From Salipiger abyssi (lineage in GTDB: Bacteria > Pseudomonadota > Alphaproteobacteria > Rhodobacterales > Rhodobacteraceae), in contig NZ_JAEKIS010000007.1 of NCBI RefSeq assembly GCF_017311415.1, forward strand, positions 62,001 to 126,000: 64,000 bases of DNA. Reading direction: 5' to 3'. How positions within the stretch are numbered: position 1 is the stretch's first letter; each line of letters begins with the position of its first letter. Below the pieces are notes generated by a model, which made no database searches, was not told where the DNA came from, and was given only the letters and a program-made list of their open reading frames with translations. Positions 28,869-38,657 of this stretch are shown here, in pieces. The position numbers and the translations under genes are program-made.

Positions 28869-29335
28869 GAGGAGGGCTCCTGTTGCTCGCGGTCCTGAAG
28901 CTCGGTCAGGCGCCGGTCGATGGCTTCGAAATGGCCCAGCATCCTGTCGATCTCGGCATCGCTCAGATCGGCCATGATCAGCGTCTCCGCACGGGCGAGC
29001 TCTGCGCGGATCTCGGCCACGCGGCGCTTGCCCCGGGCGGTGAGGTGGATCAGCCGGGCGCGGCTGTCGCTCTCGTCGGTCCGCCGCTCGACCAGCCCCT
29101 GGCGCGAGAGGATGTCGATCACCCGCACGAGGCTCGATCCATCGACACCGACCAGCGCGGCGAGGGCCTTTTGCGTGATGCCGCCGCCGGTCTCTTCGAG
29201 ATGGATCAGCGGCACCCAGGTGGCATCGGTGAGCCCGGCCTTGGCCAGATGCGCATCAAGCGCGCGTCGCCAGCGCCGGGCGAGCAGCGAGAAACGGATT
29301 CCAAAGCGGAATCGGAGGGAGGAGGGGGTGGACAT
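28865..29335 (-). CDS. MarR-family transcriptional regulator
   Basis: A 156-residue regulator with the winged-helix region GITQKALAALVGVDGSSLVRVIDILSRQGLVERR and the wing DSRARLIHLTARG, typical of MarR proteins. The start at 29335 is preferred over 29431, since the extra stretch is AT-rich intergenic sequence next to the nifH promoter. It is first in a two-gene unit with the FUSC transporter and is divergent from nifH. It probably represses its own unit in response to a small phenolic or acid ligand. Confidence 0.85.
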   Translation of the reverse strand: MSTPSSLRFRFGIRFSLLARRWRRALDAHLAKAGLTDATWVPLIHLEETGGGITQKALAALVGVDGSSLVRVIDILSRQGLVERRTDESDSRARLIHLTARGKRRVAEIRAELARAETLIMADLSDAEIDRMLGHFEAIDRRLTELQDREQQEPSS

Positions 29336-29459
29336 AGCGAAGAGATACCGCAAAAAATTTGATTTGCAATTCAAATTAAATTCACCACTCCCACCCGGTT
29401 CGTCGTGTCGGTCCGGGGGGCGCTCCGTCATGTGGGGATGACAGTGCCAGACAGGGATT

Positions 29460-29477
29460 TGTCGGGTTTTGTCGGCT
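29460..29477. promoter_or_regulatory. Direct half-site repeat upstream of nifH
   Basis: TTTGTCGGG and TTTTGTCGG place two TGTCGG half-sites ten bases apart (29460-29465 and 29470-29475). The same half-site opens the fdxC and nifE NifA sites. No full TGT-N10-ACA exists in 29336-29541. Confidence 0.45.
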
Positions 29478-29501
29478 TTGCGCCAAATCGCGATAAATTT
29501 T

Positions 29502-29514
29502 CAATGTATTGATT
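29502..29514 (-). promoter_or_regulatory. IHF-type site in the nifH promoter
   Basis: Read on the minus strand: AATCAA-TACA-TTG, an exact match to WATCAANNNNTTR. It lies in an AT-rich stretch between the half-sites and the -24 element, where IHF bends DNA in nif promoters. Confidence 0.7.
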
Positions 29515-29541
29515 TTATGTAAATTTCTACGGTCTGCGGCT

Positions 29542-29557
29542 TGGCACGCTTCCTGCT
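29542..29557 (+). promoter_or_regulatory. Sigma-54 promoter of nifHDK
   Basis: TGGCAC-GCTTC-CTGCT; GG and GC are twelve bases apart. The -12 element has one deviation (CTGC for TTGC). It is 77 bases before the nifH ATG. Confidence 0.85.
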
Positions 29558-29630
29558 CAACTCTTCCTGAGCGCGGTCACGAGCCGTCTCACCTCGTGTG
29601 ATTGAAACGACCAACAGACCAAAGGAATAG

Positions 29631-30521
<891 letters not shown>

Positions 30522-30577
30522 GCCCCGACAAAGGCGCGGGAGGCGACGATAGCATTTTCCGCGCCGCAACACGCATG

Positions 30578-30600
30578 GGATGCGCCCTGCCGGCGCATCC
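30578..30600 (+). promoter_or_regulatory. Hairpin between nifH and nifD
   Basis: GGATGCGCC-CTGCC-GGCGCATCC forms a perfect 9-bp stem with a 5-base loop and no T-run. Such a hairpin commonly stabilises the upstream nifH message or lowers read-through into nifDK. Confidence 0.7.
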
Positions 30601-30633
30601 GCCTATCCCCATCAGTGAGAAGGAGCCAAAAGG

Positions 30634-32139
30634 ATGGCCAAGGATCACGTCAGCGGGCCGGAAGATTACGAGGCAATGATCGAGGAAGTCCTCGACGCCT
30701 ATCCGGACAAAGCCAGAAAGCGCCGCGCCAAGCACCTCACGGTGTCGAAGCCCAGCGATGAGGAACCCGATGCCACCACCGGCATCGCGTCGAAATGCGA
30801 CACCCAGAAATCCAACATCAAGTCGGTGCCCGGCGTGATGACCATTCGCGGCTGCGCCTATGCGGGCTCGAAAGGGGTGGTCTGGGGGCCGGTCAAGGAC
30901 ATGGTCCATATCTCGCACGGGCCTGTGGGCTGCGGGCAATACAGCTGGTCGCAGCGCCGCAACTATTACATCGGCAAGACCGGCGTGGACAGCTTCGTGA
31001 CCATGCAGTTCACCACCGATTTCCAGGAAAAGGACATCGTGTTCGGCGGCGACAAGAAGCTCGGCAAGACCATCGACGAGATCAACGAGCTGTTCCCGCT
31101 GTCGAACGGCGTCACGATCCAGTCGGAATGCCCGATCGGCCTCATCGGCGACGACATCGAGGCAGTGGCCCGCGAGAAGAAGAAGGAGACCGGCAAGACC
31201 ATGGTGCCGGTCCGCTGCGAGGGCTTCCGCGGCGTGTCGCAGTCGCTGGGTCACCACATCGCCAACGACGCCGTGCGCGATTGGGTCTTTGAACAGCCCG
31301 AGAGTGACGCCGTGAAGGCCTATGAGCCCGGCCCCTACGATGTGAACGTGATCGGCGATTACAATATCGGCGGCGACGCCTGGGCCTCGCGCATCCTGCT
31401 CGAAGAGATGGGGCTGAACGTGGTCGGCAACTGGTCCGGCGACGCCACCCTGGCCGAGATCGAGCGCGCGCCCAAGGCCAGGCTCAACCTCATCCACTGC
31501 TACCGGTCGATGAACTACATCTGCCGCTACATGGAAGAAAAATACGGCATCGGCTGGATGGAGTACAATTTCTTCGGGCCCACCCAGATCGCCGCGTCGC
31601 TGCGCGCCATCGCGAAGAATTTCGACGAGACCATCCAGGAGAACGCCGAGAAGGTCATCGCCAAGTACCAGCCGCTGGTCGACGAGGTGATCGCCAAGTT
31701 CCGCCCGCGCCTCGAAGGCAAGTCGGTGATGCTTTACGTCGGCGGGCTGCGCCCCCGGCATGTGGTCACCGCCTATGACGATCTGGGCATGGTCATCGCC
31801 GGCACCGGCTACGAGTTCGGTCACAACGACGATTACAAGCGCACCGGCCATTACGTGAAGGACGGCACGCTGATCTATGACGACGTGACCGGCTACGAGC
31901 TGGAGAAGTTCATCGAAAAGATCCGTCCCGATCTCGTCGGTTCCGGCATCAAGGAGAAATACCCGGTGCAGAAGATGGGCATCCCGTTCCGTCAGATGCA
32001 CAGCTGGGATTATTCCGGCCCGTATCACGGCTATGACGGCTTTGCCATCTTTGCCCGCGACATGGATCTGGCGATCAACAACCCGGTCTGGGGCCTCTAC
32101 GGCGCGCCCTGGGAAAGCCCGGCCATCGCCGCCGAGTGA
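30634..32139 (+). CDS. nifD: Nitrogenase MoFe protein alpha chain
   Basis: A 501-residue catalytic subunit. P-cluster ligands are Cys74, Cys100 and Cys166. FeMo-co is held by Cys289 ([10 protein letters not shown]) and His456 ([10 protein letters not shown]). These residues show a molybdenum-type enzyme, and the length is normal. GAGAAGGAG precedes the ATG. The nifH-nifD gap of 112 bases contains the hairpin described separately. Confidence 0.99.
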   Translation: MAKDHVSGPEDYEAMIEEVLDAYPDKARKRRAKHLTVSKPSDEEPDATTGIASKCDTQKSNIKSVPGVMTIRGCAYAGSKGVVWGPVKDMVHISHGPVGCGQYSWSQRRNYYIGKTGVDSFVTMQFTTDFQEKDIVFGGDKKLGKTIDEINELFPLSNGVTIQSECPIGLIGDDIEAVAREKKKETGKTMVPVRCEGFRGVSQSLGHHIANDAVRDWVFEQPESDAVKAYEPGPYDVNVIGDYNIGGDAWASRILLEEMGLNVVGNWSGDATLAEIERAPKARLNLIHCYRSMNYICRYMEEKYGIGWMEYNFFGPTQIAASLRAIAKNFDETIQENAEKVIAKYQPLVDEVIAKFRPRLEGKSVMLYVGGLRPRHVVTAYDDLGMVIAGTGYEFGHNDDYKRTGHYVKDGTLIYDDVTGYELEKFIEKIRPDLVGSGIKEKYPVQKMGIPFRQMHSWDYSGPYHGYDGFAIFARDMDLAINNPVWGLYGAPWESPAIAAE

Positions 32140-32145
32140 CGGCGT

Positions 32146-32195
32146 GGTGGGCGGATCGCCCACCCTACGGATCCCGAAGGGCGTTCGCGCCCTTC
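32146..32195. repeat. Palindromic elements in the nifD-nifK gap
   Basis: Two hairpins occupy the 123-base gap: GGTGGGCG-GAT-CGCCCACC followed by CTAC (32146-32168; repeat family of 24323 and 52396), and GAAGGGCG-TTCG-CGCCCTTC (32176-32195), an 8-bp stem with a TTCG tetraloop. Confidence 0.75.
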
Positions 32196-32262
32196 CTTCC
32201 CCGACTTTTCCTCAACACAGGCGCGTCTCGGAATGCGGACGGCCAACAGAAGGATTACGACC

Positions 32263-33801
32263 ATGCCTCAGTCGGCAGACAAGGTGCTCGATCACGCACC
32301 GCTTTTCCAGCAGCCCGAATACAAGGAGATGCTGGCCCAGAAGAAACTGAAATTCGAATGCGGCCATCCGGACGAGATGGTGCAGGAGATCGGCGACTGG
32401 ACCAAATCCTGGGAATACCGCGAAAAGAACCTCGCTCGCGAGGCGCTGACGGTGAACCCCGCCAAGGCCTGCCAGCCGCTGGGCGCGGTCTTTGCCAGCC
32501 AGGGCTATGAGGCCACCATGCCCTTTGTGCACGGCTCGCAGGGCTGCGTCGCCTATTACCGCTCGCACCTGTCGCGCCACTTCAAGGAGCCCAGCTCCTG
32601 CGTTTCCTCCTCGATGACCGAGGACGCGGCGGTGTTCGGCGGGCTGGTCAACATGGTGGACGGTTTGGCCAACACCAAGGCGCTCTACAATCCGCAGATG
32701 ATCGCGGTCAGCACCACCTGCATGGCCGAAGTGATCGGCGACGATCTCAACTCCTTTATCCAGCAGGCCAAGGAGAAGGGCTCGGTCGAGGCCAGCTTCG
32801 ATGTGCCCTATGCCCATACGCCCGCCTTTGTCGGCAGCCATGTGGACGGCTACGACAATATGCAGAAGGGCATCCTGAGCCATTTCTGGGACAAGGCCGA
32901 TCGGGTCGAGGGCGAGAGCATCAACATCATCCCCGGCTTCGACGGTTTCGCGGTGGGCAACAACCGCGAAATCAAGCGGATGCTCGATGCGATGGGCGTG
33001 ACCTTCACCTTCCTGTCGGATGTGTCGGATGTCTATGACACGCCGTCGGACGGCGAATTCCGCATGTATTCCGGCGGCACCACGCTCGACGATGCCAAGG
33101 CGGCGCTGAACGCCAAGGCGACCGTCTCGCTTCAGGAATGGTGCACGCCGAAGACCATGGAATACATCGCCGAAAAGGGTCAGCAGACCGCGGCGCTGCA
33201 TTACCCGATGGGCATCCAGGCCACCGACGAGTTCCTGATGAAAGTTTCGGAACTGACCGGCAAAGCGATCCCGGACTCGCTGAAGCTGGAACGCGGCCGT
33301 CTGATCGACGCGCTGGCCGACAGCCAGGCGCATCTGCATGGCAAGACCTATGCCATCTACGGCGATCCGGATTTCGTCTATGCCATGGCGCGCTTCGTCA
33401 TGGAAATGGGCGGTGAGCCGCTGCATTGCCTGGCCACCAACGGCGGCAAGACATGGGCCAAGCAGATGGAAGAGCTGCTCGCCTCCTCGCCCTTCGGCAA
33501 ACAGGGCCAGGTCTGGGCCGGCAAGGATCTGTGGCACATGCGCTCGCTGCTGAATACCGAGCCGGTGGATATGCTGATCGGCAATTCCTATGGCAAATAT
33601 CTGGAACGCGACACCGGCACGCCGCTGATCCGGCTGATGTTCCCGATCTTCGACCGCCACCACCATCACCGCTTCCCGACGATGGGCTATCAGGGCGCGC
33701 TGAACGTGTTGGTCAAGCTGCTGGATACGGTCTTTGACAAGCTCGACGACGACACGATCGTGCCGGGCGAGACCGATTACAGCTACGACCTGACGCGCTG
33801 A
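32263..33801 (+). CDS. nifK: Nitrogenase MoFe protein beta chain
   Basis: A 512-residue subunit that forms the alpha2-beta2 MoFe protein and shares the P-cluster. Its ligands Cys70, Cys95 and Cys153 fall at the same numbers as in Azotobacter. The start at 32263 is supported by AAGGA nine bases upstream; a start at 32233 lies in repeat-derived sequence. A strong terminator follows. Confidence 0.99.
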   Translation: MPQSADKVLDHAPLFQQPEYKEMLAQKKLKFECGHPDEMVQEIGDWTKSWEYREKNLAREALTVNPAKACQPLGAVFASQGYEATMPFVHGSQGCVAYYRSHLSRHFKEPSSCVSSSMTEDAAVFGGLVNMVDGLANTKALYNPQMIAVSTTCMAEVIGDDLNSFIQQAKEKGSVEASFDVPYAHTPAFVGSHVDGYDNMQKGILSHFWDKADRVEGESINIIPGFDGFAVGNNREIKRMLDAMGVTFTFLSDVSDVYDTPSDGEFRMYSGGTTLDDAKAALNAKATVSLQEWCTPKTMEYIAEKGQQTAALHYPMGIQATDEFLMKVSELTGKAIPDSLKLERGRLIDALADSQAHLHGKTYAIYGDPDFVYAMARFVMEMGGEPLHCLATNGGKTWAKQMEELLASSPFGKQGQVWAGKDLWHMRSLLNTEPVDMLIGNSYGKYLERDTGTPLIRLMFPIFDRHHHHRFPTMGYQGALNVLVKLLDTVFDKLDDDTIVPGETDYSYDLTR

Positions 33802-33824
33802 CCGGCGGTTCTTTGTAAGACGCG

Positions 33825-33853
33825 ACCGGCGGGCCGAGGGCCCGCCGGTTTTG
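33825..33853 (+). terminator. nifHDK terminator
   Basis: ACCGGCGGGCC-GAG-GGCCCGCCGGT is a perfect 11-bp stem with a 3-base loop followed by TTTTG, 23 bases after the nifK stop. Confidence 0.92.
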
Positions 33854-33914
33854 CGTTTGTCGCGGGGCGCCCGGCAGGGCGGGGCCGTGTCCGGCGAGGC
33901 GGGCGGATTTTTTT

Positions 33915-33937
33915 GAGTATTTGAAGAAAGATGAAAG
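33915..33937. repeat. Conserved tail motif, third copy
   Basis: GAGTATTTGAAGAAAG then ATGAAAG, one base shorter than the copies near dapA and the LysM gene. It lies just before the nifE NifA site. Confidence 0.6.
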
Positions 33938-33943
33938 ACGCTT

Positions 33944-33959
33944 TGTCGGGAAGGCGACA
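33944..33959. promoter_or_regulatory. NifA upstream activator site for nifE
   Basis: TGT-CGGGAAGGCG-ACA, a perfect TGT-N10-ACA that ends 41 bases before the -24 element. Confidence 0.88.
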
Positions 33960-33999
33960 ATGGCGGGGCGTCCGGGGCCGGGTTTGCGGGGCGGGAGCA

Positions 34000-34015
34000 T
34001 GGCACAAAGCTTGCT
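34000..34015 (+). promoter_or_regulatory. Sigma-54 promoter of the nifE operon
   Basis: TGGCAC-AAAGC-TTGCT. This core and the next three bases (TGGCACAAAGCTTGCTGTT) are identical to the nifB promoter at 50840. Confidence 0.9.
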
Positions 34016-34045
34016 GTTTCTCTCTCGACAACCGGGAGATGCGCC

Positions 34046-35686
34046 ATGGCCGATGCCTTGAAGAGCAAGATCGCAGATGTGTTCGACGAACCGGCCTGCG
34101 GGACGAATGTCTCGAAGTCCGAGCAGCAGCGCAAGAAGGGCTGCGCCAAGCCGCTGACGCCCGGCGCGGCGGCGGGGGGCTGCGCCTTCGACGGCGCCAA
34201 GATCGCGCTGCAACCCATCGTCGATGTCGCCCATCTGGTGCATGCGCCGCTGGCCTGCGAGGGCAATGGCTGGGACAATCGCGGTGCGGCGTCGTCGGGA
34301 TCGGAGCGTTATCGCACCGGGTTCACCACCGATATGACCGAGCTGGATATCGTCATGGGGTTCGGCGAGAAGAAGCTTTTCCGTGCGCTGCGCGAGCTGA
34401 TCGCGGCGGAACGGCCGCCGGCGGTTTTCGTTTATGCGACCTGCGTGCCGGCGCTCATCGGCGACGATATCGACGCGGTGTGCAAGGCGGCGAGCGAGGC
34501 CTTCGCCACCCCCTGCATCCCGGTCAACGCGCCGGGCTATGTGGGCTCCAAGAACCTCGGCAACAAACTGGCGGGCGAGGCGATGCTCGATCATGTGATC
34601 GGCACGGTGGAGCCTGCGGAGTGCACCCCCTACGACATCAATATCGTTGGCGACTACAACCTCAGCGGTGAGCTTTGGCAGGTGAAGCCGCTGCTCGACC
34701 GGCTGGGCATCCGCATTCTGGGCTCGCTGGCCGCCGATGCGCGCTACCGGCAGGTGGCGATGATGCACCGCGCCAAGGTCACGATGATGGTCTGCTCAAA
34801 GGCGTTGATCAATGTCGCCCGCAAGCTGGAGGAGCGCTGGGGCATCCCGTTTTTCGAGGGCTCCTTCTACGGCATTTCCGACACGTCGGAGGCGCTGCGC
34901 AGCATGTGCCGCATTCTGGTGGACCAGGGCGCCGATGCGGAGCTTCTGGAGCGTTGCGAGGCACTGATTGCGGAGGAAGAGGCGCAGGTCCGGGCCGCGC
35001 TGGAGCCGCTTCGGCCCCGCGTCGCGGGCAGGAAGGTGCTGCTCTACACCGGTGGGCACAAGAGCTGGTCGGTGGTCTCGGCGCTTCAGGAGCTGGGCAT
35101 GGAGGTGATCGGCACCTCGGTGCGCAAGGCCACTGAGGAGGACAAGACCCGGGTGGTCGAGATCATGGGCTCGACCGCGCACATGTTCGACAATATGGCG
35201 CCGAAGGACATGTACCGGCTGCTGAAACAGGCGGGCGCGGATGTGCTGATGTCGGGCGGGCGGTCGCAGTTCGTGGCGCTTAAGGCCAGGATGCCTTGGG
35301 TCGATGTGAATCAGGAAAAGCACGAGCCCTATGCGGGCTATATAGGCATGGTCGATCTGGTGCGCGCGCTTGATCGGTCGATGAACAACCCGATGTGGGA
35401 AGAGCTGCGCGGGGCCGCGCCCTGGGATGCGCCGCTGACCGAGGGCCGGGTGTTGCCGGCGCTGAGCGGCGCCTGCCCGGTGACCGGCGCCGAGGGCATG
35501 ACGCGACCCGTGAGCCTGGTGCCGCCCATGCCGCCGCGCTCGGGGACTGAGGGTGAGGCCCCGGATCACGTCCGGGGCGGGGGGAATGAGACACCCGTGG
35601 CGGGCTTGACCCGGCACCTCCCGGCCGATCCCGCGACCGGCGTGGCCGGGTTTACCTCCTCAGAAACCGATTTTGAGGATTGCTGA
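34046..35686 (+). CDS. nifE: FeMo-co scaffold protein NifE, with a repeat-derived tail
   Basis: A 546-residue paralogue of NifD that with NifN forms the scaffold on which the NifB-cofactor matures to FeMo-co. Conserved features are the N-terminal CGTNVSKSEQQRKKGCAKPLTPGAAAGGCAFDG region (split Cys motif), HAPLACEGNGWDNRG, and NIVGDYNLSGELW. The first about 480 residues match the family; the last about 60 do not. That tail is encoded by a copy of the GCCCCGGA palindrome (35558-35578) and neighbouring repeat-like sequence, so the native stop was probably lost. nifN begins one base after the stop. Confidence 0.97.
   Translation: MADALKSKIADVFDEPACGTNVSKSEQQRKKGCAKPLTPGAAAGGCAFDGAKIALQPIVDVAHLVHAPLACEGNGWDNRGAASSGSERYRTGFTTDMTELDIVMGFGEKKLFRALRELIAAERPPAVFVYATCVPALIGDDIDAVCKAASEAFATPCIPVNAPGYVGSKNLGNKLAGEAMLDHVIGTVEPAECTPYDINIVGDYNLSGELWQVKPLLDRLGIRILGSLAADARYRQVAMMHRAKVTMMVCSKALINVARKLEERWGIPFFEGSFYGISDTSEALRSMCRILVDQGADAELLERCEALIAEEEAQVRAALEPLRPRVAGRKVLLYTGGHKSWSVVSALQELGMEVIGTSVRKATEEDKTRVVEIMGSTAHMFDNMAPKDMYRLLKQAGADVLMSGGRSQFVALKARMPWVDVNQEKHEPYAGYIGMVDLVRALDRSMNNPMWEELRGAAPWDAPLTEGRVLPALSGACPVTGAEGMTRPVSLVPPMPPRSGTEGEAPDHVRGGGNETPVAGLTRHLPADPATGVAGFTSSETDFEDC
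35558..35578. repeat. GCCCCGGA palindromic repeat, copy 2 (inside nifE)
   Basis: GCCCCGGA-TCACG-TCCGGGGC, the exact reverse complement of 24363-24383. It is translated in the nifE frame within the tail (around APDHVRGG). Confidence 0.75.
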
Positions 35687-35687
35687 G

Positions 35688-37073
35688 ATGGCGAAGCTCG
35701 TTCACCCCAAACGCGCGCTCAGCACCAACCCGCTGAAAAGCTCCGCCCCCCTTGGCGCCGCGCTGGCCTATCTCGGGATCGAGAAATCCATCCCGCTGTT
35801 CCATGGCTCGCAGGGCTGCACCGCCTTCGCGATGGTCCATCTCGTGCGCCATTTCAAGGAGGCGGTGCCGCTTCAGACCACGGCGATGAACGAGGTCTCG
35901 ACCATTCTCGGCGGCGCCGAGCAGATCGAGGAGGCCATCGAGAACCTGCGCAACAAGAGCGCGCCGAAATTCATCGGCATCGCCTCCACCGCGCTGACCG
36001 AAACGCGGGGCGAGGATGTGCCGGGCGAGCTGCGCGAGATCGTGGCGCGCCGGCCGGATTTCGACGACACAAAGATCGTCTATGCCAGCACCCCCGACTT
36101 CGACGGCGCCATGCAGGATGGCTGGGCCAAGGCGGTGACCGCCATCGTGGAGACGCTGGTGCCGCGCGTTACCGAGCGCGACCCGGATCTGCGTCAGGTC
36201 ACGCTGCTCTGCGGGTCGCATCTGACGCCTGCCGAGATCGAGGAGCTGGTCCGCATGATCCGCGCCTTCGGGCTGACGCCCGTGGTGCTGCCCGACATTT
36301 CCACTTCGCTCGACGGCCATGTGAGCGACGACTGGACGGGTACCTCGCTGGGCGGCACGCCGCTTGATCACATCGCGGCGGCGTCGCGCAGCGCCTTCAC
36401 GCTCGCGGTGGGCGAGAGCATGCGCGACGCGGCCAGGGCGCTGGAAGAACGGGCCATGGTGCCCTACCGCGTCTTCCAGTCGGTGACCGGGCTGAAGCCT
36501 GTGGATGCCTTTGTGCGCACGCTCATGGGGCTTTCCGGCGTGCAGGATCCGCCACGCTCGGTCAAGCGCGACCGCGCGCGCCTCATCGACGCCGCGCTCG
36601 ATGCGCATTTCCACACCGGCGGGCTGAAGGTCGCCATCGGTGCCGACCCGGATCTGATGTTTTCGCTATCGACCGCGCTGACCTCCATGGGCGCCGAGAT
36701 CGTCACCGCCGTGACCACCTCCCAGCACACACCGCTCATCGAGCGGATGCCCTGCGACGAGGTGATCCTCGGCGATCTGGGCGATTTCGAGCGCAGCGCG
36801 AAGGAACAGGGCGCGCAGATCCTGCTCACCCATAGCCACGGGCGGCATGCCGAGCACCGGCTGCATGTGCCTCTGGTGCGGGTGGGCTTTCCGGTCTTCG
36901 ACCGCATCGGCGCGCAGGATGCCAGCCGCGTCGGCTATCGCGGCAGCCGCGCCTTTCTCTACGAGATCGCCAACACCGTCCAATCCATCCACCACCGCGC
37001 GCGGCCCGAGGATTTCGGCGCCGCCCCCATTGCAGAGGAGTTCGAGCATGTCCCGCACGCTACGCGTCATTGA
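35688..37073 (+). CDS. nifN: FeMo-co scaffold protein NifN
   Basis: A 461-residue NifK paralogue that pairs with NifE. Conserved segments are KSSAPLGAALAYLGIE, PLFHGSQGCTAFAMVHLVRHFKE (cluster cysteine) and the C-terminal VGFPVFDRIGAQ. The ATG at 35688 follows the nifE stop directly with GAGGAT upstream; a TTG at 35673 is less likely. Its end overlaps nifX by 26 bases. Confidence 0.97.
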   Translation: MAKLVHPKRALSTNPLKSSAPLGAALAYLGIEKSIPLFHGSQGCTAFAMVHLVRHFKEAVPLQTTAMNEVSTILGGAEQIEEAIENLRNKSAPKFIGIASTALTETRGEDVPGELREIVARRPDFDDTKIVYASTPDFDGAMQDGWAKAVTAIVETLVPRVTERDPDLRQVTLLCGSHLTPAEIEELVRMIRAFGLTPVVLPDISTSLDGHVSDDWTGTSLGGTPLDHIAAASRSAFTLAVGESMRDAARALEERAMVPYRVFQSVTGLKPVDAFVRTLMGLSGVQDPPRSVKRDRARLIDAALDAHFHTGGLKVAIGADPDLMFSLSTALTSMGAEIVTAVTTSQHTPLIERMPCDEVILGDLGDFERSAKEQGAQILLTHSHGRHAEHRLHVPLVRVGFPVFDRIGAQDASRVGYRGSRAFLYEIANTVQSIHHRARPEDFGAAPIAEEFEHVPHATRH

Positions 37074-37533
37074 GGCGGATGCCCCGCAAGACGGCCCCGC
37101 ACCGGGCGAGACGCCGCTGCGCATCGCCATCGCCACCAACGATATGGACTATCTCGGGGCGCATTTCGGCTCGGCCCGCAAATTCGCCATCTACGAGGTC
37201 TGGAAGACCGGCGCCCGTTTTGTCGAGGCGCATGAATTCGACAATGTGACCAAGCAGAAGGGCAAGCACGACGATCAGGACGACAAGATCACGCCCAAGG
37301 TCGAGGCGCTGACCGGCTGCGCGCTGCTTTTCGCTCTGGCCATCGGCGGGCCCTCGGCGGCCAAGATCGTCAAGGCGGGGGTGCACCCGATCAAGCGCAA
37401 AGAGCCCGAGCCCATCGAGGCGGTGCTGGCGCAGGTGCAAGAGATGCTCAACGGCACGCCGCCGCCCTTCCTGCGCAAGATCCTGGGCACGCAGCAGAAA
37501 CCGGATTTCATGGATGAAGAGGAGTGGGTCTGA
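37048..37533 (+). CDS. nifX: FeMo-co carrier protein NifX
   Basis: A 161-residue protein of the NifX/NafY fold that binds NifB-co or VK-cluster between NifB and NifEN. The family core is [26 protein letters not shown], followed by the C-terminal [23 protein letters not shown] before the ATG at 37048 marks the start inside nifN. The ORF extending further upstream is out of the gene. It overlaps the DUF269 gene by one base (TGATG). Confidence 0.95.
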   Translation: MSRTLRVIEADAPQDGPAPGETPLRIAIATNDMDYLGAHFGSARKFAIYEVWKTGARFVEAHEFDNVTKQKGKHDDQDDKITPKVEALTGCALLFALAIGGPSAAKIVKAGVHPIKRKEPEPIEAVLAQVQEMLNGTPPPFLRKILGTQQKPDFMDEEEWV

Positions 37534-38003
37534 TGACCACGGATGTGATGGAGCCGCGCGGCGGCGCAATGGTCGAAAGCGATTTCCTGACCCAGCTCGC
37601 GGCGGTGATCCGTGCCGAGGACAGCTATGGCCAGTGGGACGACAAGAGCGATGCCGATATCATGGCGGAGTTCATCGTCACCAAGGAAGAGCGCCGCGAG
37701 ATCCCGATCATCGGCGACCCGGACCCGGATGTGATGTGGCGCGTAGGCAAGTTCTACGACGCCGTGGGGCTGCTCATCGAAAAGCGCTCCGGCTGCATGG
37801 CCAGCCAGATGCAGAAGATGAGCCATGAGGGCTTTGGCCGCGTGGTGCTGATCGCCGGCAAGCTGGTGGTGGTGTCGAAACATCTGCGCGACATCCACCG
37901 CTTCGGCTTTGTCAGCTGGGAGAAGCTGGCCGAGGCGGGCGACAAGCTGGTCGCAAGCGCGGTCGAGGCCATCGACGCCTATCCCGACGCGGCGCGGGCC
38001 TGA
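37533..38003 (+). CDS. NifX-associated DUF269 protein
   Basis: A 156-residue protein of the DUF269 family, which is restricted to nif clusters and follows nifX. Visible segments are [43 protein letters not shown] and [17 protein letters not shown]. Its molecular role is not settled. The start at 37533 overlaps the nifX stop by one base, indicating coupled translation. Confidence 0.92.
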   Translation: MTTDVMEPRGGAMVESDFLTQLAAVIRAEDSYGQWDDKSDADIMAEFIVTKEERREIPIIGDPDPDVMWRVGKFYDAVGLLIEKRSGCMASQMQKMSHEGFGRVVLIAGKLVVVSKHLRDIHRFGFVSWEKLAEAGDKLVASAVEAIDAYPDAARA

Positions 38004-38006
38004 GCC

Positions 38007-38141
38007 ATGATCCAGATCGCGCCCCTGCCGAAACCGAAAAAGCCCCTTCCGCCGCTGGTGCTGAAGCCGGCGGCGGGGCGCACCGCCGCCTCGCGGTTTC
38101 TGCGCAAGGGCGCCAAACCCAGAAAAGGAGTGCTTCTATGA
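38007..38141 (+). CDS. Unrecognised 44-residue basic protein in the nif operon
   Basis: A short ORF, MIQIAPLPKPKKPLPPLV and onward, ending RKGAKPRKGVLL. It is rich in Pro and Lys/Arg and has no cysteine. Its ATG lies three bases after the DUF269 stop, and its TGA overlaps the DUF683 ATG (ATGA at 38138-38141). The DUF683 ribosome site (AAAAGGAG) lies within it. Such tight packing on both sides suggests a real, translationally coupled gene. I do not recognise a family. It could also be a relay that only keeps ribosomes moving to DUF683. Confidence 0.5.
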   Translation: MIQIAPLPKPKKPLPPLVLKPAAGRTAASRFLRKGAKPRKGVLL

Positions 38142-38347
38142 GCCTCGAAGAGCTGGAAACCCGCGTCAAGAAACTCTCGATGCGCGCCACCGATGCCAAG
38201 ATGAACCTGCACGATCTCGCCGAAGAACTGCCGGTGGACTGGGAAAAGATCCCCGAGACCGCCGAGGCGACCTATGCGATCTACAAGGAACTGACGGCGG
38301 CGCGCAAAGAGCTGAAGGCGGCGAAAAAAGCCGCGGCGGAGGCCTGA
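38138..38347 (+). CDS. DUF683 (CCE_0567-type) small nif protein
   Basis: A 69-residue, highly charged two-helix protein: LEELETRVKKLSMRATDAKMNLHDLAEELPVDW, then a Lys/Ala-rich helix. The family (Rop-like, reported to bind metal in cyanobacteria) occurs only in nif clusters, between DUF269 and fdxB. It is four bases before fdxB. Function in FeMo-co or electron delivery is unproven. Confidence 0.9.
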   Translation: MSLEELETRVKKLSMRATDAKMNLHDLAEELPVDWEKIPETAEATYAIYKELTAARKELKAAKKAAAEA

Positions 38348-38351
38348 GCGC

Positions 38352-38657
38352 ATGAGTGTGGTCGCCTATACCCGCGGCGGGGCGGAATATGTTCCCGAGT
38401 TCCTCATGGCCATCGACAAGGAGAAATGCATCGGCTGCGGCCGCTGCTACAAGGTCTGCGGCCGCGATGTCATGACCCTGCACGGGGTGACCGAGGAGGG
38501 CGAGGTGCTGCGCCCCGGCACCGAGGAATACGAGGATGTCGAGGACGAGATCGTCAAGAAGGTCATGGCGATGATCCATCCCGAAAACTGCATCGGTTGC
38601 GGCGCCTGCGCGCGTGTCTGCCCGTCGGACTGCCAGAGCCATGCGGCCCTCGACTGA
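38352..38657 (+). CDS. fdxB: Ferredoxin III, nif-specific
   Basis: A 101-residue ferredoxin with two motifs, CIGCGRCYKVCGRD and CIGCGACARVCPSDCQ, separated by about 45 residues. The N-terminal YTRGGAEYVPEFL is typical of FdxB. It probably gives electrons to cofactor synthesis rather than to NifH. It overlaps nifQ by 17 bases. Confidence 0.95.
   Translation: MSVVAYTRGGAEYVPEFLMAIDKEKCIGCGRCYKVCGRDVMTLHGVTEEGEVLRPGTEEYEDVEDEIVKKVMAMIHPENCIGCGACARVCPSDCQSHAALD

Noticed and set aside
29336-29431. An N-terminal extension of the MarR regulator (start at 29431)
   Set aside because: The stretch is AT-rich and non-coding in character, and the protein from 29335 already has a normal length.
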